Shown: in pieces, positions 9,468 through 18,935 of the stretch
Layout: every line of letters starts with the position of its first letter
Position numbering within the stretch: the stretch's first letter is position 1
Assembly (NCBI GenBank): GCA_016795205.1
Contig: JAEUHZ010000050.1
Coordinates: 1 to 64,000, forward strand
Reading direction: 5' to 3'
DNA from: Planctomycetota bacterium
Lineage (GTDB): Bacteria; Planctomycetota; UBA1135; GCA-002686595
Length of the DNA stretch: 64,000 nucleotides
The notes under the pieces: model-generated
What the model was told of the DNA's origin: nothing
The model's database searches: none
What the model saw: the letters and a program-made list of their open reading frames with translations, nothing else
Made by a program: the position numbers and the translations under genes

Positions 9468-12400
9468 CTAGCCGAAGGCGCGGGTCAAGGCCCACACCCG
9501 CGCCAGCGCCGTGCCCCGGCGCCGCGCGATCGCCGCCAGGCACGCGCGCCGCAGCGCGCGCACGAGCGGGACCCGCGCGTACGCGCGCAAGGTCGCGGCG
9601 TGGGTGCGCAGCGCTCGCCGCGCGCCGCGGTAGCCGGCCCGTCGGTCGGGCTCGTCGAGCGCCGCGAGCGCGATCCGGAGCAGCGTCGCCAGCGCGGCGA
9701 GCAGGTCCGCGTGCTCGGCCTCGCGCGGCGCGCGCGCCAGCCGCGAGCGCGCGCCCTCGAAGTCGCCGCGCGCGGCCACCAGCGCGGCCGCGAGCACGGC
9801 GTGGTGCGGCGTGGCGTGGTCCGGTGCCAGCTCCAGGGCGAACTCCGCGATCTCCAAGGCCTGTTCCTGGTCGCGCGGGTGGAGCCGCGCCAGAACGGGC
9901 AGCACGAGCATCCAGGGCCGCGCCCCGGGGCGGCGCCAGGTCGCGGTCCAGTGCAAGAGCTCACGATCCTGGTCCAGGCTCAGGTGGACCCGCGAGACGA
10001 GTGCCCACAGGTCCGGGTGGCCCTGGAGCGCGTCGGCGTGCGCCTCGACGAAGGGGCGCACGGACTCCGCCGCCTCGTTCGCGAGCGCGTCCTCGAGGAG
10101 TCCCTCGACGGCCGCCGTCCAGCCGGGCGTCGTCGCGGGGAGCCCGCCGAGTCGCGCCAGCGCCCCGGCGTGGCGCTTCGCGCGCGCGTGGCAGGTGACC
10201 CAGGCCGGTCCCACGCGCTCCAGCCCACCGGGCCGAGCGAGCAGCTCGTCGAGGACCTCCCGCCCGAGCTCGTGGTGGCCCGCTTCGAGGAGCGGGAGCG
10301 CGATCCAGGTCAGCACGGGCCCGGCGTTGCGCGGATCCTCGCCCGCCGCGCGCAGCACCTCGACCGCGCCGCGCAGTTCGCGGGCCGCGCAGGCGAGGCG
10401 CAGCTCGGCCCGCGGCCGGAGCCACGGCGGGGCGCCGGCGGGGACCGACGCCAGGATCGCGCGCGCTTCCTCCAACGCGCTGCGCGCGGCGAGCAGGTCG
10501 ACGAGGCTCGCCACCGAGCCCCAGCGGTCGGGCTCCAGCTCCAGCGCGCGGCGGTGGGAAGCCTCGGCCGCGGCCGCCTCGCCGCGCGCCTCGGCCACGC
10601 GCGCCAGCGCGTCGTGCCACGCCGGGTCGTTCGGCTCGCGCCGCAGCCGCTCCTCCAGCCGTCGCCGCCGCTCGTCGTGCCGATCGAGCTCGGCCAGGAC
10701 CTCGTCGAGCCGCTCCGCGGCCCAGCGGTAGGCGGGCTGTGCGTCGACGAGCGCGGCGAGACCAGCCGCGGCCTCCTCGCGCCGGCCGCACCGCCCGAGG
10801 AGCCACGCGCGACGGCCCGCGAGCTGGGGCGACCCCGGGTGTGCCGCGGCGTGCTGCTCGAGGAGCTCGAGCGCCTCGGCCGCGCGCCCCGCGTCGCCCA
10901 GGTCTTCCGCGAGCAGGTCGAGCGCGTCGAACTCGCCGGGGTGGTCCGCGAGCAGCGCGCGCAGCAGCGTCTCGCGGCGCGCTGCCTGCTCGCGCGGCAG
11001 GTGCTGCGCCAAGAGCAGCCGAAGGCGGACGTCCCCGGGCTGCGCGGCCGAGGCGGCCACCAACAGCTCCAGCGTGCGCTCGGGCCGCAGCGCGGCCTGC
11101 GCCTGCGCGCGGTGGACGGCCCAGGCACGCATGTCGCGCGGACGCAGGCGCACCAGGATCTCCGCGCGACGCAGCGCCTCCTCGGGTCGTTCCGCGGCGG
11201 CCAGCGCGGCGGCCAGCGCAGCGTGGTTCTCGAACTCGAGCGGTGCGACGCCCGCGGCTCGCTCCAACAGCGCCAGGGCCTCGTCCGGCGCGCCCAGGCG
11301 CGCGCGCTGCGCCGCCAACGCGCGCAGCGCGCTCCCATCGCGCGGCCCGACCGCCGCGGCGCGCTCCAACGCCGCGCGTTCGTCCGCCTCGGAGCCCAGC
11401 GCGCGCTCGATCCCGGCCAGCTCCAGCCAGGCGCCGGGATCGAGCGGGAAGCGCTCCGTCGCGTGGCGTGCCACCGCGCGCGCCTCGGCCCAGCGAGCGT
11501 GCGCGCGCAGCGCACCGGCCAGCGCGCGGTGGGCCGCTGGCAGGTCACCGCGCGCGGCGCGCAGCGCCTCGAGCTCTGCGACGAGCTCCGCTGGCTCGAG
11601 CACGCCAGTCGCGCAGGCCGACCAGGCCGGTAGCGCGCCGCCCGAGACCGCCTGGGCGGCGATCCGTGCCAGCGCGGTGAGCGCCCCCGCGCGGCCCTGG
11701 CCGGCTTCGGTGGCCAGCACGAGCGCGCCGTGGAGCGCCGTTTCGTCGTCGGCGTCGAGCGCGCAGGCGCGCTCGAAAGCCGCGCGCGCGGCCTCGCGCT
11801 GCCCGCGTCCCACGAGCACGAGTCCCAAGACTGCCTGGGAGGCGGCCCGCGCCGGCTCGCTGTCCAACGCGCGCCGTGCCTCGGCTTCGGCCTCGTCGAG
11901 GCGCGCACCGTCCAAGAGGCGCAGCGCCAGCTCACGCCGCGCCCAGGCGTCGTCGGGGTGTCGCGCCAAGAGCTCCCGCAGGTGGACCTCCGCCTCCTGC
12001 GGAGCGTGGGGTCCAAGCAGCTCGCACACCAGGCGCCGGAGCTGCGCGTCGTGGGGCCGGGTCGCAAGCGCCGCGCGCGCCACGGCGCCCAGCTCGCCCG
12101 GACCGCTCGTCGCGAGCACCAGGTTCAGATGCAGGGCCAGGATCGCCGCGTCGTGCGGCGCCGCGGCCTGCGCCGCGCGCAACTGCTCGCGCGCCCTGTC
12201 GACCTCGCCGGCAGCCAGCGCCACCAGGGCCCGCGCCCGCAGGGCGTCGGGCCGTCGCACGCGTCGCTCGGCGTCGTCGAGCAACTCGTGGGCGCGCGCG
12301 AAGCGGCCGTGCCGCGCCTGGAGCAGCGCGGCCTCCAGCGCCAGGTCGCCGTCGTCCGGTCGCGCCTCCCGGGCGCGCTCGAGCGCGAGGAGCGCCTCGG

Positions 12401-14420
12401 GGATCCGGCCGGCGCGCTCGAGCGCCGCGGCGAACGAGCGCGCGGGTTGGCTGGAGCGCCGCGCGTGGCGCTCCGCGCGCGCGGCGAGAAATGCCAACGC
12501 CTCGCTGCCGCGTCCGGCCGACTGACACAGGGCTGCGTAACGCTCGGCGTGCTCGGGCTGGCTTTCGTCGAGGCAGGCGGCCGAACGCAACGCCTCGATC
12601 GCCTGCTCACGGTCGCCGGCGTGCTCGTGGAGCAGCGCCAGGACGCGCAGTGCCGACGCATCCGGCGGGGGACGCCGCAGCGCGCGGCGGATGTGGCGCC
12701 AGGCGGTCGCCGCGCGCCGTGCGTCGCGGGCCAGCTCCTCGGCCAGCCGCACGTCGAAGACGCGGTCGGCGCCGGGCAAGCGCGCCGCGCGCGCCAGGAC
12801 CTCGCGCAATTCCGCACTGCGCTCTTGCCGGGCGAGCTGGCCGGCCTGCATGAACAGGAAGCGTCCGCACGTCGGCGCTTCGGCCAGCAGCTCCTCGACG
12901 ACGCGGGCCTGCTCGATGCCGTCCTGGTCGTAGGCGGCGAGCACGTAGCGCGCCATGCGCGCCAGGAAGGAGCGCGGCGCGCGGGCCTGGAGCTCCTCGA
13001 CCTGGCGCTCCGCCGCGGCGCGCTCATGGGCCTCCAGCGCGGCCTGCACGCGGTGGAGCGCGTCGTGCAGCTCGGCCTCGTGCAGAGGGAGCTGCGCACA
13101 TTCCGCTGCACGCTCCGGCGGGAGCAGCAGGATGCCGCGCGGTCCAGTCGGCCCGTAGCGCGCGAAGAACTCCGCCTGCGGCCACTCGCGCAGCTCGGGC
13201 TGGTAGGGGTCGCGCACGAGCAGCGTGTCGCGCCGCGTGTCGTAGCCGATCACGGCCTGCATGTGTCCGGTGCTGGCCTCGGCCGTCCCGACGCCGAACG
13301 GCAGGTCGCGATCGAGCAGACTGCGCGCACCCTCCCACGTCACCGTGAACTCGCGCACGAGGAAGCCCTGCCCCTCGGCCCAGCAGCGCTCGTGGAAACC
13401 GGTCGAGCCGCCCCACGCGATGCGCTCCGCGATCTGGAGCTGGTCGGCTTGGCGCCCGAACGCGCCGGCCAACGCGGCCAGCGTCGCGGGCCCGCAGGTC
13501 TCGTGGTGTTGGCGCACGAACGCGACGCGCGAGCGGCGGCGCGTGCCCGACGCGCGCGCAACGCTGGCCGCGCGCCGGCGGTGGAACTCGGCGTCGACGC
13601 GCAGTGCGTGCTGCAGCGAGGCTGCGTGGTCGCCGCGGCGCCAGGCCAGCTCGGAGCGACAGGCGGCGATCCACTGCGTGAACAGGCGCTCCCGCAGCGG
13701 CGCGGCGGCCTCGAACGCGTCGAGCGCACGCGCCGCGTCCTCGTCGCGCTCCAGGTCGAGCAGGATCGCCGTGAGCAGCCCGGCGTGCGGCGCACAGGGA
13801 TTGGCCGCCACCGCACGCGCGAGGAACTCGGCCGCCTCGTGCGCTCGGTCGGCGAGCTGCAGCAGCCGCGCGCGGCAGGCGACCGCCGAGGCGTAGCCCG
13901 GGACCTCCGCCAGCGCGCGCTCGGCGGCCGCCAGGGCCGCGTCGTAGCGATCGGCGCCCTCCAGCACGCGCGCCTCGGCGACGTGGATCCAGGTTTGCTC
14001 GCCGCCGAGCGCGCGGGCGCGCGCGAGGTCCAGCTCGGCACGCTCGAAGTCGCGCAGCTCGGCCCGCGCCAGCGCGCGTGCCGCGTGCAACTCGGCGCGC
14101 ACGGCCGGATCGGCCTCGCTCTCGACGCCGCCCTCCAGACGTGCCAGCGCCGCGACCGGGCCGCGGTCGTGGAGCAGTGCCAGCGCGCCGTGGAGTCGGG
14201 CCAGCCCCTGATCCGGGTGGCGGCGCGCTGCGCGCAGATGGAGCGCGGAGCCCAGCCGCGGAGCCCCCGTCCAGTTCGCGATCCGCCCCGCCAGCGCCTG
14301 GCCGCGCGCTCCGGGCCAGGCCCCCAGCGGCAGCGCGCCCTCCCCCAGGCGCAGCGCCGCGACGAAGCGGCTCTGGCGGCAGAGGGCCTCGACGGCGTCC
14401 AGATCGGGGAGTGGGTTCAC
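9468..14420 (-). CDS. Giant TPR protein with internal C39-like cysteine peptidase domain
   Basis: About 1650 residues, translated from GTG at 14420 (VNPLPDLDAVEAL). The frame stays open upstream, but that part lies opposite ffh and is not used. Residues 1-270 and about 430-1650 are tetratricopeptide-like helical repeats, rich in Ala, Arg and Leu with E-A-x-x-x-Y/L spacing. Between them is a papain-fold C39-type domain with Cys309 (in ETCGPATLAAL), His386 (in STGHMQAVIGYD) and Asp404 (in VRDPYQPEL), the expected Cys-His-Asp triad. No signal peptide or membrane segment is evident, and no ABC transporter domain, so it is not a bacteriocin exporter. TACGCT, 15 nt upstream, may be its -10. The substrate is unknown; TPRs on both sides suggest protein recognition. 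The short C-terminal end is Arg-rich. Confidence 0.82.
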   Translation of the reverse strand: MNPLPDLDAVEALCRQSRFVAALRLGEGALPLGAWPGARGQALAGRIANWTGAPRLGSALHLRAARRHPDQGLARLHGALALLHDRGPVAALARLEGGVESEADPAVRAELHAARALARAELRDFERAELDLARARALGGEQTWIHVAEARVLEGADRYDAALAAAERALAEVPGYASAVACRARLLQLADRAHEAAEFLARAVAANPCAPHAGLLTAILLDLERDEDAARALDAFEAAAPLRERLFTQWIAACRSELAWRRGDHAASLQHALRVDAEFHRRRAASVARASGTRRRSRVAFVRQHHETCGPATLAALAGAFGRQADQLQIAERIAWGGSTGFHERCWAEGQGFLVREFTVTWEGARSLLDRDLPFGVGTAEASTGHMQAVIGYDTRRDTLLVRDPYQPELREWPQAEFFARYGPTGPRGILLLPPERAAECAQLPLHEAELHDALHRVQAALEAHERAAAERQVEELQARAPRSFLARMARYVLAAYDQDGIEQARVVEELLAEAPTCGRFLFMQAGQLARQERSAELREVLARAARLPGADRVFDVRLAEELARDARRAATAWRHIRRALRRPPPDASALRVLALLHEHAGDREQAIEALRSAACLDESQPEHAERYAALCQSAGRGSEALAFLAARAERHARRSSQPARSFAAALERAGRIPEALLALERAREARPDDGDLALEAALLQARHGRFARAHELLDDAERRVRRPDALRARALVALAAGEVDRAREQLRAAQAAAPHDAAILALHLNLVLATSGPGELGAVARAALATRPHDAQLRRLVCELLGPHAPQEAEVHLRELLARHPDDAWARRELALRLLDGARLDEAEAEARRALDSEPARAASQAVLGLVLVGRGQREAARAAFERACALDADDETALHGALVLATEAGQGRAGALTALARIAAQAVSGGALPAWSACATGVLEPAELVAELEALRAARGDLPAAHRALAGALRAHARWAEARAVARHATERFPLDPGAWLELAGIERALGSEADERAALERAAAVGPRDGSALRALAAQRARLGAPDEALALLERAAGVAPLEFENHAALAAALAAAERPEEALRRAEILVRLRPRDMRAWAVHRAQAQAALRPERTLELLVAASAAQPGDVRLRLLLAQHLPREQAARRETLLRALLADHPGEFDALDLLAEDLGDAGRAAEALELLEQHAAAHPGSPQLAGRRAWLLGRCGRREEAAAGLAALVDAQPAYRWAAERLDEVLAELDRHDERRRRLEERLRREPNDPAWHDALARVAEARGEAAAAEASHRRALELEPDRWGSVASLVDLLAARSALEEARAILASVPAGAPPWLRPRAELRLACAARELRGAVEVLRAAGEDPRNAGPVLTWIALPLLEAGHHELGREVLDELLARPGGLERVGPAWVTCHARAKRHAGALARLGGLPATTPGWTAAVEGLLEDALANEAAESVRPFVEAHADALQGHPDLWALVSRVHLSLDQDRELLHWTATWRRPGARPWMLVLPVLARLHPRDQEQALEIAEFALELAPDHATPHHAVLAAALVAARGDFEGARSRLARAPREAEHADLLAALATLLRIALAALDEPDRRAGYRGARRALRTHAATLRAYARVPLVRALRRACLAAIARRRGTALARVWALTRAFG

Positions 14421-14509
14421 GCGGGAAAGGCGGCCAGCGTAGCGCCCGGCGCCGCGCGCCGGCGCGGCGGTCCCCGTTGGGTGGGTACCAGCGGGGAGCC
14501 GGCCCGTGG

Positions 14510-14515
14510 TAGAAG
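14510..14515 (+). promoter_or_regulatory. -10-like box TAGAAG for ffh
   Basis: TAGAAG lies 10 nt upstream of the ffh ATG in the short divergent spacer (105 nt) to the GTG of the TPR-C39 gene. It fits the recurring near-start TAnnnT pattern here; the last base deviates. Confidence 0.35.
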
Positions 14516-14525
14516 CTCCCGTCCC

Positions 14526-16163
14526 ATGTTCGAGACGCTCTCCGACCGACTCTCCAAGGCCTTCTCCTTCCTGCGTGGCAAGCAGGAGCTCACGGACGAG
14601 AGCATCGAGGAGGGGCTCTCCCAGGTCCGCGCCGCGCTGCTCGAGGCGGATGTCAACTTCCGCGTCGTCAAGGAGTTCACCGAGCGCGTCAAGGCGCGCC
14701 TGGTCGGCGCCCAGCGCCTCCAGGGCGTCGACCCGAGCCAGCAGTTCATCGCGGCCTTCCACCGCGAGCTCGTGGCGCTGCTCGGGCCCGAGGAGGCGCG
14801 GCTCGAGTTCGCGAAGAGCGGACCGACGATCGTGCTCATGGCCGGTCTGCAGGGCGCGGGCAAGACCACGACCTGCGCCAAGCTCGCCAAGCTCTTGCGC
14901 GAGAAGCACGGCCGGCGCCCGCTGCTCGTGGCGGCCGACGTCAAGCGTCCGGCAGCCGTCGAGCAGCTCAAGGTGCTCGGGCGCCAGCTCAACGTGCCGG
15001 TCTTCCACGAGCCCGGGCTGGCGCCGCCCGAGCTGTGCCTGCGCGGGGTCGCGCACGCGCGCGTGGCGGGCGCCGACGTCGTGATCCTCGACACGGCCGG
15101 CCGGCTGCACGTCGACTCCGAGCTCATGGACGAGGTGCGCTCGATCGCGCGCGTCACGGCTCCCACGGCGACCCTGCTCGTCGTCGACGCGATGACCGGC
15201 CAGGACGCGGTCAACAGCGCCAAGGCCTTCCACGAGGCGCTCGAGCTGACCGGCGTCGTGCTCACGAAGCTCGACGGCGACGCGCGCGGCGGCGCGGCCG
15301 TCTCGCTCAAGGCCGTCACTGGCCAGCCGATCCTGTTCGTGGGGCTCGGCGAGAAGCTCGACGACCTCGACGCGTTCCACCCCGAGCGCATGGCGGGCCG
15401 CATCCTGGGGATGGGCGACGTCGTGGGCCTGGTCGAGAAGGCGCAGAGCGCCATCTCGGAGAAGGAGGCGCAAGCCAACTTCGAGAAGCTGATCCTGGGC
15501 GAGTTCACGCTCGAGGACATGCTGGCCCAGTTGCGCATGATCCGGCGCATGGGCCCCATGAAGAAGGTGCTCGGGATGATGCCCGGCATGGGGGACCTGG
15601 CGAAGAACGTCGACGTCGACGACAAGCAGATGAACCGCATCGAGGCGCTGTTCACCTCGATGACGCGGCGCGAGCGGATCAGCCCCGAGATCCTCGACAT
15701 GAGCCGCCGCCGGCGCATCGCGCGCGGCGCGGGGCAGGACGTCGGCGCCGTGAACGACCTGCTGAAGCGCTTCAAGGAGATGCGGCAGCTCATGAAGCAG
15801 CTGAACAAGATGGGGCTCGCCTCGCAGTTCGGCGCGAAGCAGAAGGCCGCCGCGCTGCGCGAGCTCTCGCCCAGCGGAGAGCTCGAGGCCCCGACGGGCG
15901 GCGGGGGCCTGCTCTCCGGGCTCGGCGGCGGCCTCGCCAGCGGGCTTTCAGGGCTCGGGCGCGGGGTCGGCGGGTTGTTCGGTCGCGGGGGGGGCGGTGG
16001 CCCGCCCCAGGCGGGCGGATTGCCCCCCGGGCTCGGCGGCGGCGGCCTCGCCGGCCTGCCGGGTGGCCTCTTCGGCGGCGGCGCACGGCCGATGGGCAGC
16101 TCCGCCACGCGGCAGAGCGGCTCGAAGAAGAAGAAGGACAAGAAGAAGCGCAAGAAGCGCTGA
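14526..16163 (+). CDS. ffh: Signal recognition particle GTPase Ffh with long Gly/Lys tail
   Basis: 545 residues against about 450 in typical Ffh. Ffh binds 4.5S RNA and signal sequences and delivers ribosomes to FtsY at the membrane. It has an N domain (1-95), a G domain with P-loop GLQGAGKTT (from about 107), DTAGR and TKLDGDARGG, and a Met-rich M domain (RMGPMKKVLGMMPGMG). After about residue 455 there is an unusual tail of Gly-rich repeats (GGGLLSGLGGG, GLFGRGGGG) ending in KKKKDKKKRKKR. The tail is in frame and ends at a normal TGA. The ATG at 14526 matches the family start (MFETLSDRL). rpsP follows, as in many bacteria, after 224 nt. Confidence 0.95.
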   Translation: MFETLSDRLSKAFSFLRGKQELTDESIEEGLSQVRAALLEADVNFRVVKEFTERVKARLVGAQRLQGVDPSQQFIAAFHRELVALLGPEEARLEFAKSGPTIVLMAGLQGAGKTTTCAKLAKLLREKHGRRPLLVAADVKRPAAVEQLKVLGRQLNVPVFHEPGLAPPELCLRGVAHARVAGADVVILDTAGRLHVDSELMDEVRSIARVTAPTATLLVVDAMTGQDAVNSAKAFHEALELTGVVLTKLDGDARGGAAVSLKAVTGQPILFVGLGEKLDDLDAFHPERMAGRILGMGDVVGLVEKAQSAISEKEAQANFEKLILGEFTLEDMLAQLRMIRRMGPMKKVLGMMPGMGDLAKNVDVDDKQMNRIEALFTSMTRRERISPEILDMSRRRRIARGAGQDVGAVNDLLKRFKEMRQLMKQLNKMGLASQFGAKQKAAALRELSPSGELEAPTGGGGLLSGLGGGLASGLSGLGRGVGGLFGRGGGGGPPQAGGLPPGLGGGGLAGLPGGLFGGGARPMGSSATRQSGSKKKKDKKKRKKR

Positions 16164-16387
16164 CCCCCTGCCGCGCCGAGCCCGCTGGCCACGCGGGCCA
16201 ACTCCCCGTGGCGGGCCGCGCGCTGCGCGTCGGAGCGCCGCGCGGGGCCCGGCGGCGCGGCCATTTCCCCGCGCTCGCCGCTGGACAGCGGGCGTCCGAT
16301 CGGGTGTCCTATTCGCCCTCTCTCGCCGGCCGGCCCGCTCCGGAACGCCGCGAGCCGCGGGAGACCTCGAGGATCGATCCCAAGAAC

Positions 16388-16795
16388 ATGGCTGTCGTCA
16401 TCCGTCTGCGCAGGACCGGCCGCAAGAACCTGCCCTGCTTCCGCATCACCGCCACGGACTCGCGCTTCCCTCGTGACGGGAGATCGCTCGAGACCCTGGG
16501 GCTCTACGACCCGCTCAAGAAGGACCCGGCCCAGCAGCTCCGGCTCAACGAGGAGCGCACACGCTGGTGGCTCGAGCACGGGGCGCTGCCCAGCGACATC
16601 GTCCAGTCGCTGTTCAAGCGCCTGGCGGTCTTCCCGAGGAAGCCCAAGGAGAAGCGCGAGCGCCCGGGTCGCAAGCCGAACGCCTCGACCGCGCGCCGTC
16701 GCGCCGCCAAGCAGGCGCGCACCGCGGCCAAGGCCAGCCGCTTCCAAGCGCGCCGCGCCGCGAAGAAGGCCGCCGCCGGCGCCGCCAAGGAATGA
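16388..16795 (+). CDS. rpsP: 30S ribosomal protein S16
   Basis: 135 residues; the S16 core (VIRLRRTGRKNLPCFRI, TLGLYDPL) takes up about the first 80. The rest is a basic extension rich in Lys, Arg and Ala after GAVFPRKPKEK-like sequence. S16 helps assemble the 30S 5' domain. Long Lys/Ala tails on S16 occur in some bacterial groups. The ffh-rpsP order is conserved widely, but the usual followers rimM, trmD and rplS are absent here. A weak promoter could lie in the 224-nt gap upstream (TGGACA at 16282, TCCTAT at 16307, 19 nt apart). Confidence 0.95.
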   Translation: MAVVIRLRRTGRKNLPCFRITATDSRFPRDGRSLETLGLYDPLKKDPAQQLRLNEERTRWWLEHGALPSDIVQSLFKRLAVFPRKPKEKRERPGRKPNASTARRRAAKQARTAAKASRFQARRAAKKAAAGAAKE

Positions 16796-16916
16796 ACTCC
16801 CGGGGGCGCGCCGGCACGGCGCAGCTCCCGACGGCGCCGCGCCGCGCCGCCGTCGATGACTCCCCGCTGCCCGGCCTCGGCCGGGTGACCCCGCTCTCCG
16901 GACCCACGGCGCGCAC

Positions 16917-16939
16917 CGCGGGCCGGACGCCGGCCCGCG
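16917..16939 (+). terminator. GC-rich hairpin downstream of rpsP
   Basis: A 10-bp perfect stem (CGCGGGCCGG with CCGGCCCGCG) closes on the triloop ACG, about 120 nt after the rpsP stop and 98 nt before the next gene. There is no T-tract, so it is at best a weak intrinsic terminator or processing stem. Confidence 0.35.
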
Positions 16940-17036
16940 CTCGCGTAGCGCGTCGCGCGGCCTGGCCGCCGGATCGGTCCGGCGCCGCCGCACCTGCGAT
17001 CCAGACCTCGCCACCGCGCCCCATTCCGCACCCCTC

Positions 17037-18257
17037 GTGAGCAAGAAGCCCGACCTCGTCCCCAAGCTCCTCGAGCGCGTGCAGCCGCGCCATCGCCTGC
17101 CGAAGCCGGTCAAGGACGCCAGCCTCCTCGAGCAGGGGATGATGATCGCGCTCGTGCGCCACCTGGCCCAGGGCGAGGCCGAGCGCGTGCTCGCCGCGCT
17201 CAAGCAGGCCTACCCCGACTGGAACGAGCTGCGCGTGGCGCAGGCGCAGGAGATCGCCTCGCTCGTCGCCACCGGCGACCGGCGCGCCCAGCGCGGCGAG
17301 CTCGAGCGCCTCTTCCCGGTCGTGCGCGCGGCGCGCGACTACCTCCAGGAGATCTTCCAGAAGAACCACGGCTTCGATCTGGAGTTCCTGCGCGAGGATC
17401 CGGCCGGCGGCGCGAAGACGTTCGCCTCGATGCCCTATCTGGGTCTGGCGGGCACCTGCTACCTGCTGTGGCTGGCGAGCGGGCGGCAGGTCCCGTCGCA
17501 CCCCGCGGTCGTGCGCGTTCTGGAGCGCATCGGCCTCGTCCAGAAGGGCAGCGGAGGCAAGAAGGGCGGCAAGGACCTGCTCCAGGGCCTGGTGCCCGAG
17601 GGGCGCGAGCTCGAGTTCGTCGCCGTGTTCGGCGAGGTGGCCGACCGCTGGTGCCACGCCGCGAAGCCCCTGTGCCACGAGTGCGCGCTGGTCGACGACT
17701 GCGCCTTCGGCAAGAAGGCCTTCCAGGAGTGGAAGGTCCAGCAGGCGCGCCTCGCGGCCCAGCGCGTGCGCGAGGACGCGCGCCGCGCCGTGTTCGAGAA
17801 GAAGGAGGCCGAGCGGCGCGCCAAGGAAGACGCGCGGCTCGCCAAGAAGGCCGCGCTCGAGGCCGCGAAGGCGCAGAAGGAGAGGGAGCGCCGCGCGAAG
17901 CTCGAGGCCCGCCGCAAGGAGACCGAGGCCAAGGCCAAGGCCAAGGTCGAGGCCGCCGCCAAGAAGGCCGCGGCCGAGGTGGCCAAGAAGGCCGCTGCCG
18001 AGGCCAAGCGCGTCGCGGCCGAGAAGAAGAAGGCCGAGCTCGAGGCCAAGAAGCAGAAGGAGAAGGAGCGTCTCGCGAAGATCGAGGCGCGCCGCAAGGA
18101 GGCCGAGGCCCGCGCCAAGGCCCAGGCGGAGGCCAAGGCCCGCGCCAAGGCGGAGGCGCGCGCCAAGGCCGAGGCCAAGGCCAAGGCCAAGGCCAAGGCG
18201 GTCGCCAAGGCCAAGGCCGCCAAGGCTCGCAAGCCCGCGGCGAAGAAGCGGCGCTGA
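17037..18257 (+). CDS. Endonuclease III-like Fe-S protein, catalytically degenerate, with Lys/Ala tail
   Basis: 406 residues from a GTG start. Residues 20-225 resemble the HhH-GPD base-excision fold. Cys206, Cys213, Cys216 and Cys222 give the exact endonuclease III 4Fe-4S spacing C-x6-C-x2-C-x5-C. The hairpin that should read LPGVGRKTA reads MPYLGLAGT (132-140), so the catalytic Lys is lost. The VDTH site reads VPSH (152-155), so the catalytic Asp is lost too. From about residue 235 to the end the chain is almost pure Ala, Lys, Glu and Arg (AKAKAKAKA-like), resembling histone H1 or a long charged helix. I infer a DNA-binding, non-cleaving protein, perhaps nucleoid-associated. It is followed 16 nt later by maf. 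Confidence 0.7.
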   Translation: MSKKPDLVPKLLERVQPRHRLPKPVKDASLLEQGMMIALVRHLAQGEAERVLAALKQAYPDWNELRVAQAQEIASLVATGDRRAQRGELERLFPVVRAARDYLQEIFQKNHGFDLEFLREDPAGGAKTFASMPYLGLAGTCYLLWLASGRQVPSHPAVVRVLERIGLVQKGSGGKKGGKDLLQGLVPEGRELEFVAVFGEVADRWCHAAKPLCHECALVDDCAFGKKAFQEWKVQQARLAAQRVREDARRAVFEKKEAERRAKEDARLAKKAALEAAKAQKERERRAKLEARRKETEAKAKAKVEAAAKKAAAEVAKKAAAEAKRVAAEKKKAELEAKKQKEKERLAKIEARRKEAEARAKAQAEAKARAKAEARAKAEAKAKAKAKAVAKAKAAKARKPAAKKRR

Positions 18258-18273
18258 GGAGCGCGCCGGGCGC

Positions 18274-18912
18274 GTGACGCGCATCGTCCTGGCCTCGGCG
18301 TCGCCGCGCCGCCGTGAGCTGCTCGCCGCTGCCGGGCTGGACTTCGACGTCGTCCCGGCGGACGTCGACGAGGACGTGCCGGAGGGCACCGAGCCGCTGG
18401 CGGCCGCGCGTCTGCTCGCCGAGCGCAAGGCGCGCGCGGTGGCGCCGCGCGTTGCGCCGGATCGTGTGGTGCTGGCGGCCGACACGATCGTGGCCGTCGA
18501 GCGCGCGGGCCGGCAGCACTTGCTCGCCAAGCCCGAGGACGAGCGCGACGCGGAGCGCATGCTGGCCTGGCTCTCGGGCACGCGCCACCAGGTCGTGACC
18601 GGCGTGTGCGTGCTCTGCGCGCGGCCGGGGGCGCCGGCCGTGGTCGGCGCGGAGCGCACCTGGGTCACGCTGCGCCGGATCGAGCCCGACGAGGTCCAGG
18701 CCTACGTGGCGAGCGGCGAGTGGCGCGGCAAGGCCGGTGGCTACGCCATCCAGGAGACCGCCGACCGCTTCGTGACGCGCCTCGAGGAGGGCGGCTTCGA
18801 CAACGTCGTGGGCCTGCCCGTGGGGCTCACCCTGGAGCTCCTGCGGCGGGCCGGCGCGCTTGTCGACCGCGGGGACGGCGGCTATCCTGCTCCGCCCTCG
18901 GAACGGGCCTGA
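18274..18912 (+). CDS. maf: Maf-family nucleoside triphosphate pyrophosphatase
   Basis: 212 residues from a GTG start. Maf proteins hydrolyse non-canonical or excess nucleoside triphosphates (dTTP/UTP or m7GTP types) to monophosphates. The N-terminal substrate loop [12 protein letters not shown], the [10 protein letters not shown] catalytic segment and GKAGGYAIQ are present. The KAGGYAIQ motif resembles the dTTP/UTP branch more than the m7GTP branch, but I would not fix the substrate. It starts 16 nt after the Fe-S protein gene, and a TATCCT box inside its 3' end (about 18891) may serve rpmE. Confidence 0.9.
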   Translation: MTRIVLASASPRRRELLAAAGLDFDVVPADVDEDVPEGTEPLAAARLLAERKARAVAPRVAPDRVVLAADTIVAVERAGRQHLLAKPEDERDAERMLAWLSGTRHQVVTGVCVLCARPGAPAVVGAERTWVTLRRIEPDEVQAYVASGEWRGKAGGYAIQETADRFVTRLEEGGFDNVVGLPVGLTLELLRRAGALVDRGDGGYPAPPSERA

Positions 18913-18935
18913 CCCGCCCCCGCGGAGCGCGAGCC

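Noticed and set aside
8112..11633. Long open frame on the plus strand opposite the arylsulfotransferase and TPR-C39 genes
   Set aside because: Low-complexity Arg/Ala/Gly/Val translation with no motifs, a by-product of high GC; the opposite strand has clear genes.
14421..15473. N-terminal extension of the TPR-C39 frame across ffh
   Set aside because: It lies antisense to conserved ffh, has shuffled-looking sequence, and a GTG at 14420 begins the natural protein.
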